Source: Paragordius varius (taxonomy: Eukaryota; Nematomorpha). Taken from it: a DNA stretch of 64,000 nucleotides. The DNA lies in the NCBI GenBank assembly GCA_964247055.1, contig OZ176053.1, positions 13,020,001 to 13,084,000 of the forward strand, given 5' to 3'. Below, in pieces: positions 26,448-36,966 of the stretch. The notes beneath the pieces are model-generated. The model had not been told where the DNA came from and ran no database searches. It saw nothing but the letters and a program-made list of their open reading frames with translations. The position numbers and the translations under genes are program-made. The first letter of the stretch is position 1. The number at the start of each line of letters is the position of its first letter.

Positions 26448-26815
26448 CTCTTAGTAGGACTACATCAAATAATAGAGATAGTTTGACAAACTCTTTCATA
26501 TCCGATTATTACAACAATACTTTATATATTAATGTATAAAACTAATCGTATCAATAAGTCGCATCAATACTCAAGTTAAACTTATCCTTAAAAATCGGAT
26601 ATTGGTCCCCGGTGAACAAAATAATTTTTTATACATTCTCTTAGTAAGACTACATCAAAATATAGAGATAGTTTGACAAACTCTTTCATATCCGATTTTT
26701 ACAACTATACTTTAAAAATTAATGTATTAAACTAGTCGCATCAATATTCAAGTTAAACTTTGTCCTTAAAAATCGGATATTGGTCACCGGTGAACAAAAT
26801 AATTTTTTATACATT
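26448..26815 (+). repeat. Local dimer duplication in block Z, copy 2 (368 bp)
   Basis: Direct repeat of 26080-26447, again 190 + 178 bp. It begins GTAGGACTACATC while copy 1 begins GCAAGACTACATC. ACAACTATAC was not seen elsewhere in the HOR. Confidence 0.85.
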
Positions 26816-29800
26816 CTCTTAGTAAGACTACATCAAAATATAGAGATAGTTTGACAAACTCTTTCATATCCGGATTGTACAACGATACTTTAAAAATTAT
26901 GGTATTAAACCAGTCGCATCAATACTCAAGTTAAACTTTGTCCTTAAAAATCGGATATTGGTCACCGGTGAACAAAATTACTTTTTATACATTCTCTTAG
27001 TAAGACTACATCAAAATATAGAGATAGTTTGACAAACTCTTTCATATCCGATTTTTACAACGATACTTTAAAAATTAATGTATTAAACTAGTCGCATCAA
27101 TATTCAAGTTAAACTTTGTCCTTAAAAATCGGATATTGGTCACCGGTGAACAAAATAATTTTTTATACATTCTCTTAGCAAGACTACATCAAATAATAGA
27201 GATAGTTTGACAAACTCTTTCATATCCGATTTTTACAACGATACTTTATAAATTAATGTATAAAACTAGTCGTATCAATAAGTCGCATCAATACTCAAGT
27301 TAAACTTTGTCCTTAAAAATCGATATTGGTCACCGGTGAACAAAATAATCTTTTATACATTCTCTTAGTAAGACTACATCAAATTATAGAGATAGTTTGA
27401 CAAACTCTTTCATATCCGATTTTTACAACGATACTTTAAAAATTATGGTATAACCAGTCGCATCAATACTCAAGTTAAACTTTGTCCTTAAAAATCGGAT
27501 ATTGGTCACCGGTGAACAAAATTATTTTTTATACATTCTCTTAGCAAGACTACATCAAATAATAGAGATAGTTTGACAAACTCCTTCATATCCGATTTTT
27601 ACAACGATACTTTATAAATTAATGTATAAAACTAGTCGTATCAATAAGTCGCATCAATACTCAAGTTAAACTTTGTCCTTAAACATCGGATATTGGTCAC
27701 CGGTGAACAAAATAATTTTTTATACATTCTCTTAGTAAGACTACATCAAAATATAGAGATAGTTTGACAAACTCTTTCATATCTGATTTTTACAACGATA
27801 CTTTAAAAATTATGGTATTAAACCAGTCGCATCAATACTCAAGTTAAACTTTGTCCTTAAAAATCGGATATTGGTCACCGGTGAACAAAATAATTTTTTA
27901 TACATTCTCTTAGCAAGACTACATCAAATAATAGAGATAGTTTGACAAACTCTTTCATATCCGATTTTTACAACGATACTTTATAAATTAATGTATAAAA
28001 CTAGTCGTATCAATAAGTCGCATCAATACTCAAGTTAAACTTTGTCCTTAAAAATCGGATATTGGTCACCGGTGAACAAAATAATCTTTTATACATTCTC
28101 TTAGTAAGACTACATCAAATTATAGAGATAGTTTGACAAACTCTTTCATATCCGATTTTTACAACGATACTTTAAAAATTAATGTGTTAAACTAGTCGCA
28201 TTAATACTCAAGTTAAACTTTGTCCTTAAAAATCGGATATTGGTCACCCGTGAACAAAATTATTTTTTATACATTCTCTTAGTAAGACTACATCAAAATA
28301 TAGAGATATTTTGACAAACTCTTTCATATCCGATTTTTACAACGATACTTTATAAATTAATGTATAAAACTAGTCGTATCAATAAGTCGCATCGTTAAAC
28401 TTTGTCCTTAAAAATCGGATATTGGTCACCGGTGAACAAAATAATCTTTTATACATTCTCTTAGTAAGACTACATCAAATTATAGAGATAGTTTGACAAA
28501 CTCTTTCATATCCGATTTTTACAACGATACTTTAAAAATTATGGTATAACCAGTCGCATCAATACTCAAGTTAAACTTTGTCCTTAAAAATCGGATATTG
28601 GTCACCGGTGAACAAAATTATTTTTTATACATTCTCTTAGTAAGACTACATCAAAATATAGAGATATTTTGACAAACTCTTTCATATCCGATTTTTACAA
28701 CGATACTTTAAAAATTTATGTATTAAACTAGTCGCATCAATACTCAAGTTAAACTTTGTCCTTAAAAATCGGATATTGGTCATCGGTGAACAAAATAATT
28801 TTTTATACATTCTCTTAGCAAGACTACATCAAATAATAGAGATAGTTTGACAAACTCTTTATATCCGATTATTACAACAATACTTTATATATTAATGTAT
28901 AAAACTAATCGTATCAATAAGTCGCATCAATACTCAAGTTAAACTTTGTCCTTAAAAATCGGATATTGGTCACCGGTAAACAAAATAATTTTTTATACAT
29001 TCTCTTAGTAAGACTACATCAAAATATAGAGATAGTTTGACAAACTCTTTCATATCCGGATTGTACAACGATACTTTAAAAATTATGGCATTAAACCAGT
29101 CGCATCAATACTCAAGTTAAACTTTGTCCTTAAAAATCGGATATTGGTCACCGGTGAACAAAATAATTTTTTATACATTCTCTTAGCAAGACTACATCAA
29201 ATAATAGAGATAATTTGACAAACTCTTTCATATCCGATTTTTACAACGATACTTTATAAATTAATGTATAAAACTAGTCGTATCAATAAGTCGCATCAAT
29301 ACTCAAGTTAAACTTTGTCCTTAAAAATCGGATATTGGTTACCAGTGAACAAAATAATCTTTTATACATTCTCTTAGTAAGACTACATCAAATTATAGAG
29401 ATAGTTTGACAAACTCTTTCATATCCGATTTTTACAACGATACTTTAAAAATTATGGTATAACCAGTCGCATCAATACTCAAGTTAAACTTTGTCCTTAA
29501 AAATCGGATATTGGTCACCGGTGAACAAAATAATTTTTTATACATTCTCTTAGCAAGACTACATCAAATAATAGAGATAGTTTGACAAACTCTTTCATAT
29601 CCGATTTTTACAACGATACTTTATAAATTAATGTATAAAACTAGTCGTATCAATAAGTCGCATCAATACTCAAGTTAAACTTTGTCCTTAAAAATCGGAT
29701 ATTGGTCACCGGTGAACAAAATAATCTTTTATACATTCTCTTAGTAAGACTACATCAAATTATAGAGATAGTTTGACAAACTCTTTCATATCCGAATTTT

Positions 29801-30088
29801 ACAACGATACTTTAAAAATTATGGTATAACCAGTCGCATCAATACTCAAGTTAAACTTTGTCCTTAAAAATCGGATATTGGTCACCGGTGAACAAAATTA
29901 TTTTTTATACATTCTCTTAGTAAGACTACATCAAAATATAGAGATAGTTTGACAAACTCTTTCTATATCCGAATTTTACAACGATACTTTAAAAATTAAT
30001 GTGTTAAACTAGTCGCATACTCAAGTTAAACTTTGTCCTTAAAAATCGGATATTGGTCACCGGTGAACAAAATTATTTTTTATACATT

Positions 30089-30618
30089 CTCTTAGTAAGA
30101 CTACATTAAAATATAGAGATAGTTTGACAAATTCTTTCATATCCGATTTTTACAACGATACTTTAAAAATTTATGTATAAAACTAGTCGCATCAATACTC
30201 AAGTTAAACTTTGTCAAAAATCGGATATTGGTCACCGGTGAACAAAACTATTTTTTATAATTCTTTTAGTATGACTACATCAAAATATAGAGATAGTTTG
30301 ACAAACTCTTTATTATCTGATTTTTACAACGATACTTTAAAAATTAATGTATAATTTAGCATACGACAATATTCAAGTTAAACTTTGTCCTTAAAAATCG
30401 GATATTGGTAACCGGTGAACGAAACTATTTTCTATACATTCTCTTAGAAGGACTACATTAAAATATAGAGATAGTTTGACAAACTCTTTCATATCCGATT
30501 TTTACAACGATACTTTAAAAATTAATGTATAAAACTAATCGCATCAATACTCAAGTTAAACTTTGTCTTTAAAAATCGGATATTGGTCACCGGTGAACAA
30601 AATTATTTTTTATACATT
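30089..30618 (+). repeat. Domain 2-type monomers inside HOR block Z
   Basis: Three monomers: one with GACAAATTC, AAATTTATG and GTCAAAAATCGG (174 bp), a B-type copy (30263-30440, with TTAGTATGAC, TTATTATCTG and GGTAACCGG), and one starting AGAAGGACTACATT. They match domain 2 at about 12780-13230 and 19340-19780. The left junction differs from that in A, C and D, because here the segment begins in a 46-like monomer. Confidence 0.82.
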
Positions 30619-32075
30619 CTCTTAGTAAGACTACATGAAAATATAGAGATAGTTTGACAGACTCTTTCATATCCGATTTTTACAACGATACTTTATAAAT
30701 TAATGTATTAAACTAGTCGCATCAATATTCAAGTTAAACTTTGTCCTTAAAACTCGGATATTGGTCACGGTGAACAAAATAATTTTTTATACATTCTCTT
30801 AGCAAGACTACATCAAATAATAGAGATAGTTTGACAAACTCCTTCATATCCGATTTTTACAACGATACTTTATAAATTAATGTATAAAACTAGTCGTATC
30901 AATAAGTCGCATCAATACTCAAGTTAAACTTTGTCCTTAAACATCGGATATTGGTCACCGGTGAACAAAATAATTTTTTATACATTCTCTTAGTAAGACT
31001 ACATCAAAATATAGAGATAGTTTGACAAACTCTTTCATATCTGATTTTTACAACGATACTTTAAAAATTATGGTATTAAACCAGTCGCATCAATACTCAA
31101 GTTAAACTTTGTCCTTAAAAATCGGATATTGGTCACCGGTGAACAAAATAATTTTTTATACATTCTCTTAGCAAGACTACATCAAATAATAGAGATAGTT
31201 TGACAAACTCTTTCATATCCGATTTTTACAACGATACTTTATAAATTAATGTATAAAACTAGTCGTATCAATAAGTCGCATCAATACTCAAGTTAAACTT
31301 TGTCCTTAAAAATCGGATATTGGTTACCGCTGAACAAAATAATCTTTTATACATTCTCTTAGTAAGACTACATCAAATTATAGAGATAGTTTGACAAACT
31401 CTTTCATATCCGAATTTTACAACGATACTTTAAAAATTATGGTATAACCAGTCGCATCAATACTCAAGTTAAACTTTGTCCTTAAAAATCGGATATTGGT
31501 CACCGGTGAACAAAATTATTTTTTATACATTCTCTTAGTAAGACTACATCAAAATATAGAGATAGTTTGACAAACTCTTTCTATATCCGAATTTTACAAC
31601 GATACTTTAAAAATTAATGTGTTAAACTAGTCGCATACTCAAGTTAAACTTTGTCCTTAAAAATCGGATATTGGTCACCGGTGAACAAAATTATTTTTTA
31701 TACATTCTCTTAGTAAGACTACATTAAAATATAGAGATAGTTTGACAAACTCTTTCATATCCGATTTTTACAACGATACTTTAAAAATTAATGTATAAAA
31801 CTAGTCGTATCAATAAATCGTATCAATACTCAAGTTAAACTTTGTCCTTAAAAATCGGATATTGGTCACCGGTGAACAAAATTATTTTTTATACATTCTC
31901 TTAGTAGGACTACATTAAAATATAGAGATATTTTGACAAACTCTTTCATATCCGATTTTTACAACGATACTTTAAAAATTAATGTGTTAAACTAGTCGCA
32001 TTAATAATCAAGTTAAACTTTGTCCTTAAAAATCGGATATTGGTCACCGGTGAACAAAATAATTTTTTATACATT

Positions 32076-32413
32076 CTCTTAGTAAGACTACATCAAAATA
32101 TAGAGATAGTTTGACAAACTCTTTCCATATCCGATTTTTACAACGATACTTTAAAAATTAATGTGTTAAACTAGTCGCATCAATACTCAAGTTAAACTTT
32201 GTCCTTAAAAATCGGATATTGGTCACCGAACAAAATTATTTTTTATACATTCTCTTAGTAAGACTACTTCAAAATATAGAGATAGTTTGACAAACTCTTT
32301 CATATCCGATTAAAAATTAATGTATTAAACTAGTCGCATCAATATTCAAGTTAAACTTTGTCCTTAAAAATCGGATATTGGTCACCGGTGAACAAAATAA
32401 TTTTTTATACATT
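32076..32413 (+). repeat. Dyad-poor monomer pair (HOR 48 and 1), 176 + 162 bp
   Basis: Monomer 48 (32076-32251) lacks three bases in the palindrome region, leaving CACCGAAC. The next monomer (32252-32413) lacks 16 bp between CCGATT and AAAAATT, which destroys the 3' part of the left arm. This adjacent pair, each lacking a different dyad, recurs at 40770-41107, 46740-47077, 54521-54858 and about 62474-62809. Confidence 0.88.
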
Positions 32414-32621
32414 CTAGTAAGACTACATCAAAATATAGAGATAGTTTGACAAACTCTTTCCATATCCGATTTTTACAACGATACTTTAAAAATTAATGTA
32501 TTAAACTAGTCGCATGATTACTCAAGTTAAACTTTGTCCTTAAAAATCGGATATTGGTCCCCGGTGAACCAAATAATTTTTTATACATTCTCTTAGTAAG
32601 ACTACATCAAAATATAGAGAT

Positions 32622-32634
32622 AGTTTGACAAACT
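32622..32634. repeat. Short dyad AGTTTGACAAACT (reference copy)
   Basis: A 6-bp inverted repeat around a single central base, at positions 33-45 of the monomer. Domain 1 often has GTTTGGCAAAC, which keeps the inner arms and changes only the centre. Several monomers break it: GACAAATTC, GACTAACTC, GACAGACTC or ATTTTGACAAAC. At 7847-7879 the dyad has been extended to 16-bp arms. It could be a protein site or simply a hairpin-prone sequence. Confidence 0.8.
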
Positions 32635-32639
32635 CTTTC

Positions 32640-32732
32640 ATATCCGATTTTTACAACGATACTTTAAAAATTAATGTATTAAACTAGTCGCATCAATACT
32701 CAAGTTAAACTTTGTCCTTAAAAATCGGATAT
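32640..32732. repeat. Intra-monomer inverted repeat, 14-bp arms, 65-bp loop (reference copy)
   Basis: ATATCCGATTTTTA at 32640-32653 and its exact reverse complement TAAAAATCGGATAT at 32719-32732 form a dyad within every basic monomer (positions 51-64 and 130-143 of the unit). In 191-bp monomers the loop grows to 78 bp. Variants affecting one arm, such as TATCTGATT, CCGGATTGT, CCGAATTTT or AAAAATGGG, are not matched by a compensating change in the other arm of the same monomer. Conserved pairing is therefore not demonstrated. The arms are flanked by TA on both sides, which would also fit the ends of a very small DNA transposon from which the monomer might descend. That is speculative. Confidence 0.85.
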
Positions 32733-32735
32733 TGG

Positions 32736-32745
32736 TCACCGGTGA
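32736..32745. repeat. 10-bp palindrome TCACCGGTGA (reference copy)
   Basis: A perfect 10-bp palindrome at positions 147-156 of the basic monomer, the most GC-rich stretch of an otherwise AT-rich unit. Subfamilies carry diagnostic alternatives: TGACCGGTGA in B-type monomers, TCACCAGTGA in a domain 2 subset, TCATCGGTGA and TACCGGTGA-like forms in particular HOR positions, and a 3-bp deletion giving CACCGAAC in HOR monomer 48. It is too short to be distinctive alone, but its presence in most copies makes it a candidate binding site. Confidence 0.8.
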
Positions 32746-33135
32746 ACAAAATTATTTTTTATACATTCTCTTAGTAAGACTACATCAAATAATAGAGATA
32801 GTTTGACAAACTCTTTCATATCCGATTTTTACAACGATACTTTATAAATTAATGTATAAAACTAGTCGTATCAATAAGTCGCATCAATACTCAAGTTAAA
32901 CTTATCCTTAAAAATCGGATATTGGTCCCCGGTGAACAAAATAATTTTTTATACATTCTCTTAGTAAGACTACATCAAAATATAAAGATAGTTTGACAAA
33001 CTCTTTCATATCCGATTTTTACAACGATACTTTAAAAATTAATGTATTAAACTAGTCGCATCAATACTCAAGTTAAACTTTGTCCTTAAAAATCGGATAT
33101 TGGTCACCGGTAAACAAAATAATTTTTTATACATT

Positions 33136-33326
33136 CTCTTAGCAAGACTACATCAAATAATAGAGATAGTTTGACAAACTCTTTCATATCCGATTTTTAC
33201 AACGATACTTTATAAATTAATGTATAAAACTAGTCGTATCAATAAGTCGCATCAATACTCAAGTTAAACTTTGTCCTTAAAAATCGGATATTGGTTACCG
33301 GTGAACAAAATAATCTTTTATACATT
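33136..33326 (+). repeat. Reference 191-bp long monomer
   Basis: This is the long form of the monomer: 178 bp plus a 13-bp tandem duplication in its centre. In domain 3 long monomers usually begin CTCTTAGCAAGAC, have AAATAATAG instead of AAATATAG and TTTATAAATT instead of TTTAAAAATT, and often alternate with 176-178-bp monomers. This copy also has GGTTACCGGTG and AATCTTTTATAC near its end. It is position 6 of the HOR of block A. Confidence 0.9.
33235..33260 (+). repeat. 13-bp tandem duplication that defines long monomers
   Basis: CGTATCAATAAGT (33235-33247) is followed directly by its imperfect copy CGCATCAATACTC (33248-33260). In the basic monomer only the second copy is present. Domain 1 and 2 long monomers have CAATAAATC in place of CAATAAGTC, and one domain 3 class has CGTATC in both copies. 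Because this signature is shared by all long forms seen, one slippage event followed by spread is the simplest reading. Confidence 0.85.
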
Positions 33327-35138
33327 CTCTTAGTAAGACTACATCAAATTATAGAGATAGTTTGACAAACTCTTTCATATCCGAATTTTACAACGATACT
33401 TTAAAAATTATGGTATAACCAGTCGCATCAATACTCAAGTTAAACTTTGTCCTTAAAAATCGGATATTGGTCACCGGTGAACAAAATTATTTTTTATACA
33501 TTCTCTTAGTAAGACTACATCAAAATATAGAGATATTTTGACAAACTCTTTCATATCCGATTTTTACAACGATACTTTAAAAATTAATGTGTTAATCTAG
33601 TCGCATTAATACTCAAGTTAAACTTTGTCCTTAAAAATCGGATATTGGTCACCGGTGAACAAAATAATTTTTTATACATTCTCTTAGTAAGACTACATCA
33701 AAATATAGAGATAGTTTGACAAACTCTTTCCATATCCGAATTTTACAACGATACTTTAAAAATTAATGTGTTAAACTAGTCGCATACTCAAGTTAAACTT
33801 TGTCCTTAAAAATCGGATATTGGTCACCGGTGAACAAAATTATTTTTTATACATTCTCTTAGTAAGACTACATTAAAATATAGAGATAGTTTGACAAACT
33901 CTTTCATATCCGATTTTTACAACGATACTTTAAAAATTAATGTATAAAACTAGTCGTATCAATAAATCGTATCAATACTCAAGTTAAATTTTGTCCTTAA
34001 AAATCGGATATTGGTCACCGGTGAACAAAATTATTTTTTATACATTCTCTTAGTAGGACTACATTAAAATATAGAGATAGTTTGGCAAACTCTTTCCTAT
34101 CCGGATTGTACAACGATACTTTAAAAATTAATGTATTAAACTAGTCGCATCAATACTCAAGTTAAACTTTGTCCTTAAAAATCGGATATTGGTCATCGGT
34201 GAACAAAATAATTTTTTATACATTCTCTTAGCAAGACTACATCAAATAATAGAGATAGTTTGACAAACTCTTTCATATCCGATTATTACAACAATACTTT
34301 ATATATTAATGTATAAAACTAATCGTATCAATAAGTCGCATCAATACTCAAGTTAAACTTTGTCCTTAAAAATCGGATATTGGTCACCGGTGAACAAAAT
34401 AATTTTTTATACATTCTCTTAGTAAGACTACATCAAAATATAGAGATAGTTTGACAAACTCTTTCATATCCGGATTGTACAACGATACTTTAAAAATTAT
34501 GGTATTAAACCAGTCGCATCAATACTCAAGTTAAACTTTGTCCTTAAAAATCGGATATTGGTCACCGGTGAACAAAATTACTTTTTATACATTCTCTTAG
34601 TAAGACTACATCAAAATATAGAGATAGTTTGACAAACTCTTTCATATCCGATTTTTACAACGATACTTTAAAAATTAATGTATTAAACTAGTCGCATCAA
34701 TATTCAAGTTAAACTTTGTCCTTAAAAATCGGATATTGGTCACCGGTGAACAAAATAATTTTTTATACATTCTCTTAGCAAGACTACATCAAATAATAGA
34801 GATAGTTTGACAAACTCTTTCATATCCGATTTTTACAACGATACTTTATAAATTAATGTATAAAACTAGTCGTATCAATAAGTCGCATCAATACTCAAGT
34901 TAAACTTTGTCCTTAAAAATCGGATATTGGTCACCGGTGAACAAAATAATCTTTTATACATTCTCTTAGTAAGACTACATCAAATTATAGAGATAGTTTG
35001 ACAAACTCTTTCATATCCGATTTTTACAACGATACTTTAAAAATTATGGTATAACTAGTCGCATCAATACTCAAGTTAAACTTTGTCCTTAAAAATCGGA
35101 TATTGGTCACCGGTGAACAAAATTATTTTTTATACATT

Positions 35139-36052
35139 CTCTTAGCAAGACTACATCAAATAATAGAGATAGTTTGACAAACTCCTTCATATCCGATTTT
35201 TACAACGATACTTTATAAATTAATGTATAAAACTAGTCGTATCAATAAGTCGCATCAATACTCAAGTTAAACTTTGTCCTTAAACATCGGATATTGGTCA
35301 CCGGTGAACAAAATAATTTTTTATACATTCTCTTAGTAAGACTACATCAAAATATAGAGATAGTTTGACAAACTCTTTCATATCTGATTTTTACAACGAT
35401 ACTTTAAAAATTATGGTATTAAACCAGTCGCATCAATACTCAAGTTAAACTTTGTCCTTAAAAATCGGATATTGGTCACCGGTGAACAAAATAATTTTTT
35501 ATACATTCTCTTAGCAAGACTACATCAAATAATAGAGATAGTTTGACAAACTCTTTCATATCCGATTTTTACAACGATACTTTATAAATTAATGTATAAA
35601 ACTAGTCGTATCAATAAGTCGCATCAATACTCAAGTTAAACTTTGTCCTTAAAAATCGGATATTGGTCACCGGTGAACAAAATAATCTTTTATACATTCT
35701 CTTAGTAAGACTACATCAAATTATAGAGATAGTTTGACAAACTCTTTCATATCCGATTTTTACAACGATACTTTAAAAATTATGGTATAACCAGTCGCAT
35801 CAATACTCAAGTTAATCTTTGTCCTTAAAAATCGGATATTGGTCACCGGTGAACAAAATTATTTTTTATACATTCTCTTAGTAAGACTACATCAAAATAT
35901 AGAGATATTTTGACAAACTCTTTCATATCCGATTTTTACAACGATACTTTAAAAATTAATGTGTTAAACTAGTCGCATTAATACTCAAGTTAAACTTTGT
36001 CCTTAAAAATCGGATATTGGTCACCGGTGAACAAAATAATTTTTTATACATT
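35139..36052 (+). repeat. Five-monomer local duplication in block A, copy 1 (monomers 17-21, 914 bp)
   Basis: Lengths 191, 178, 191, 176 and 178 bp. Markers are AAACATCGG (17), CATATCTG (18), AATCTTTTATAC (19), GTTAATCTTTG (20) and GTGTTAAACTAG (21). The segment is repeated at once at 36053-36966, while the other blocks have a single copy. Monomer 17 here has ACTCCTTCATATCC, as in the other blocks. Confidence 0.9.
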
Positions 36053-36966
36053 CTCTTAGCAAGACTACATCAAATAATAGAGATAGTTTGACAAACTCTT
36101 TCATATCCGATTTTTACAACGATACTTTATAAATTAATGTATAAAACTAGTCGTATCAATAAGTCGCATCAATACTCAAGTTAAACTTTGTCCTTAAACA
36201 TCGGATATTGGTCACCGGTGAACAAAATAATTTTTTATACATTCTCTTAGTAAGACTACATCAAAATATAGAGATAGTTTGACAAACTCTTTCATATCTG
36301 ATTTTTACAACGATACTTTAAAAATTATGGTATTAAACCAGTCGCATCAATACTCAAGTTAAACTTTGTCCTTAAAAATCGGATATTGGTCACCGGTGAA
36401 CAAAATAATTTTTTATACATTCTCTTAGCAAGACTACATCAAATAATAGAGATAGTTTGACAAACTCTTTCATATCCGATTTTTACAACGATACTTTATA
36501 AATTAATGTATAAAACTAGTCGTATCAATAAGTCGCATCAATACTCAAGTTAAACTTTGTCCTTAAAAATCGGATATTGGTCACCGGTGAACAAAATAAT
36601 CTTTTATACATTCTCTTAGTAAGACTACATCAAATTATAGAGATAGTTTGACAAACTCTTTCATATCCGATTTTTACAACGATACTTTAAAAATTATGGT
36701 ATAACCAGTCGCATCAATACTCAAGTTAATCTTTGTCCTTAAAAATCGGATATTGGTCACCGGTGAACAAAATTATTTTTTATACATTCTCTTAGTAAGA
36801 CTACATCAAAATATAGAGATATTTTGACAAACTCTTTCATATCCGATTTTTACAACGATACTTTAAAAATTAATGTGTTAAACTAGTCGCATTAATACTC
36901 AAGTTAAACTTTGTCCTTAAAAATCGGATATTGGTCACCGGTGAACAAAATTATTTTTTATACATT
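36053..36966 (+). repeat. Five-monomer local duplication in block A, copy 2 (monomers 22-26)
   Basis: Repeats 35139-36052 exactly in order and length. It differs in having ACTCTTTCATATCC in its first monomer where the first copy has ACTCCTTC. This accounts for 914 bp of the extra length of block A. Confidence 0.9.

Larger units (their letters stand above)
24990..32251 (+). repeat. HOR block Z (rearranged, 40 monomers)
   Basis: By comparison with block A the monomer order is 40, 41-like, 8, 9, 10, 11, then two copies of a dimer (26080-26815), 13-19, a 20/21 chimera (28098), 27-34, a 35/44 chimera (29738), 45, a 46/37 chimera (30089), and 38-48. It therefore contains monomer 40 twice (24990 and 30619) and lacks 1-7. 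Each chimera joins two monomers in register, as expected from unequal exchange between homologous units. Like block A, it has no extra monomer between 44 and 45. Confidence 0.8.
32590..32767 (+). repeat. Reference 178-bp basic monomer
   Basis: This is a clean example of the basic monomer, matching my hand consensus except for GTATTAAACT where domains 1 and 2 usually have GTATAAAACT. It carries all three dyads of the family and one SpeI-type site ACTAGT at 32683-32688. GGTCACC (BstEII-type) and ACCGGT (AgeI-type) overlap the 10-bp palindrome, so digests at any of these sites should give a ladder of about 178 bp. The consensus has 29 C, 20 G and five CpG sites. A- and T-tracts of 4-6 bases are spread along the unit, which favours intrinsic curvature. 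Confidence 0.95.

Noticed and set aside
32640-32732. Structured RNA encoded by each monomer
   Set aside because: The arms could pair in RNA, but one-sided variants are frequent with no compensating change, and no promoter or terminator was recognised.
32736-32767. CENP-B box in the monomer or its B-type variant (GTTCGTTTC on neither strand in a full match)
   Set aside because: The required TTCG, A and CGGG spacing is not met in the basic or the B-type monomer on either strand.
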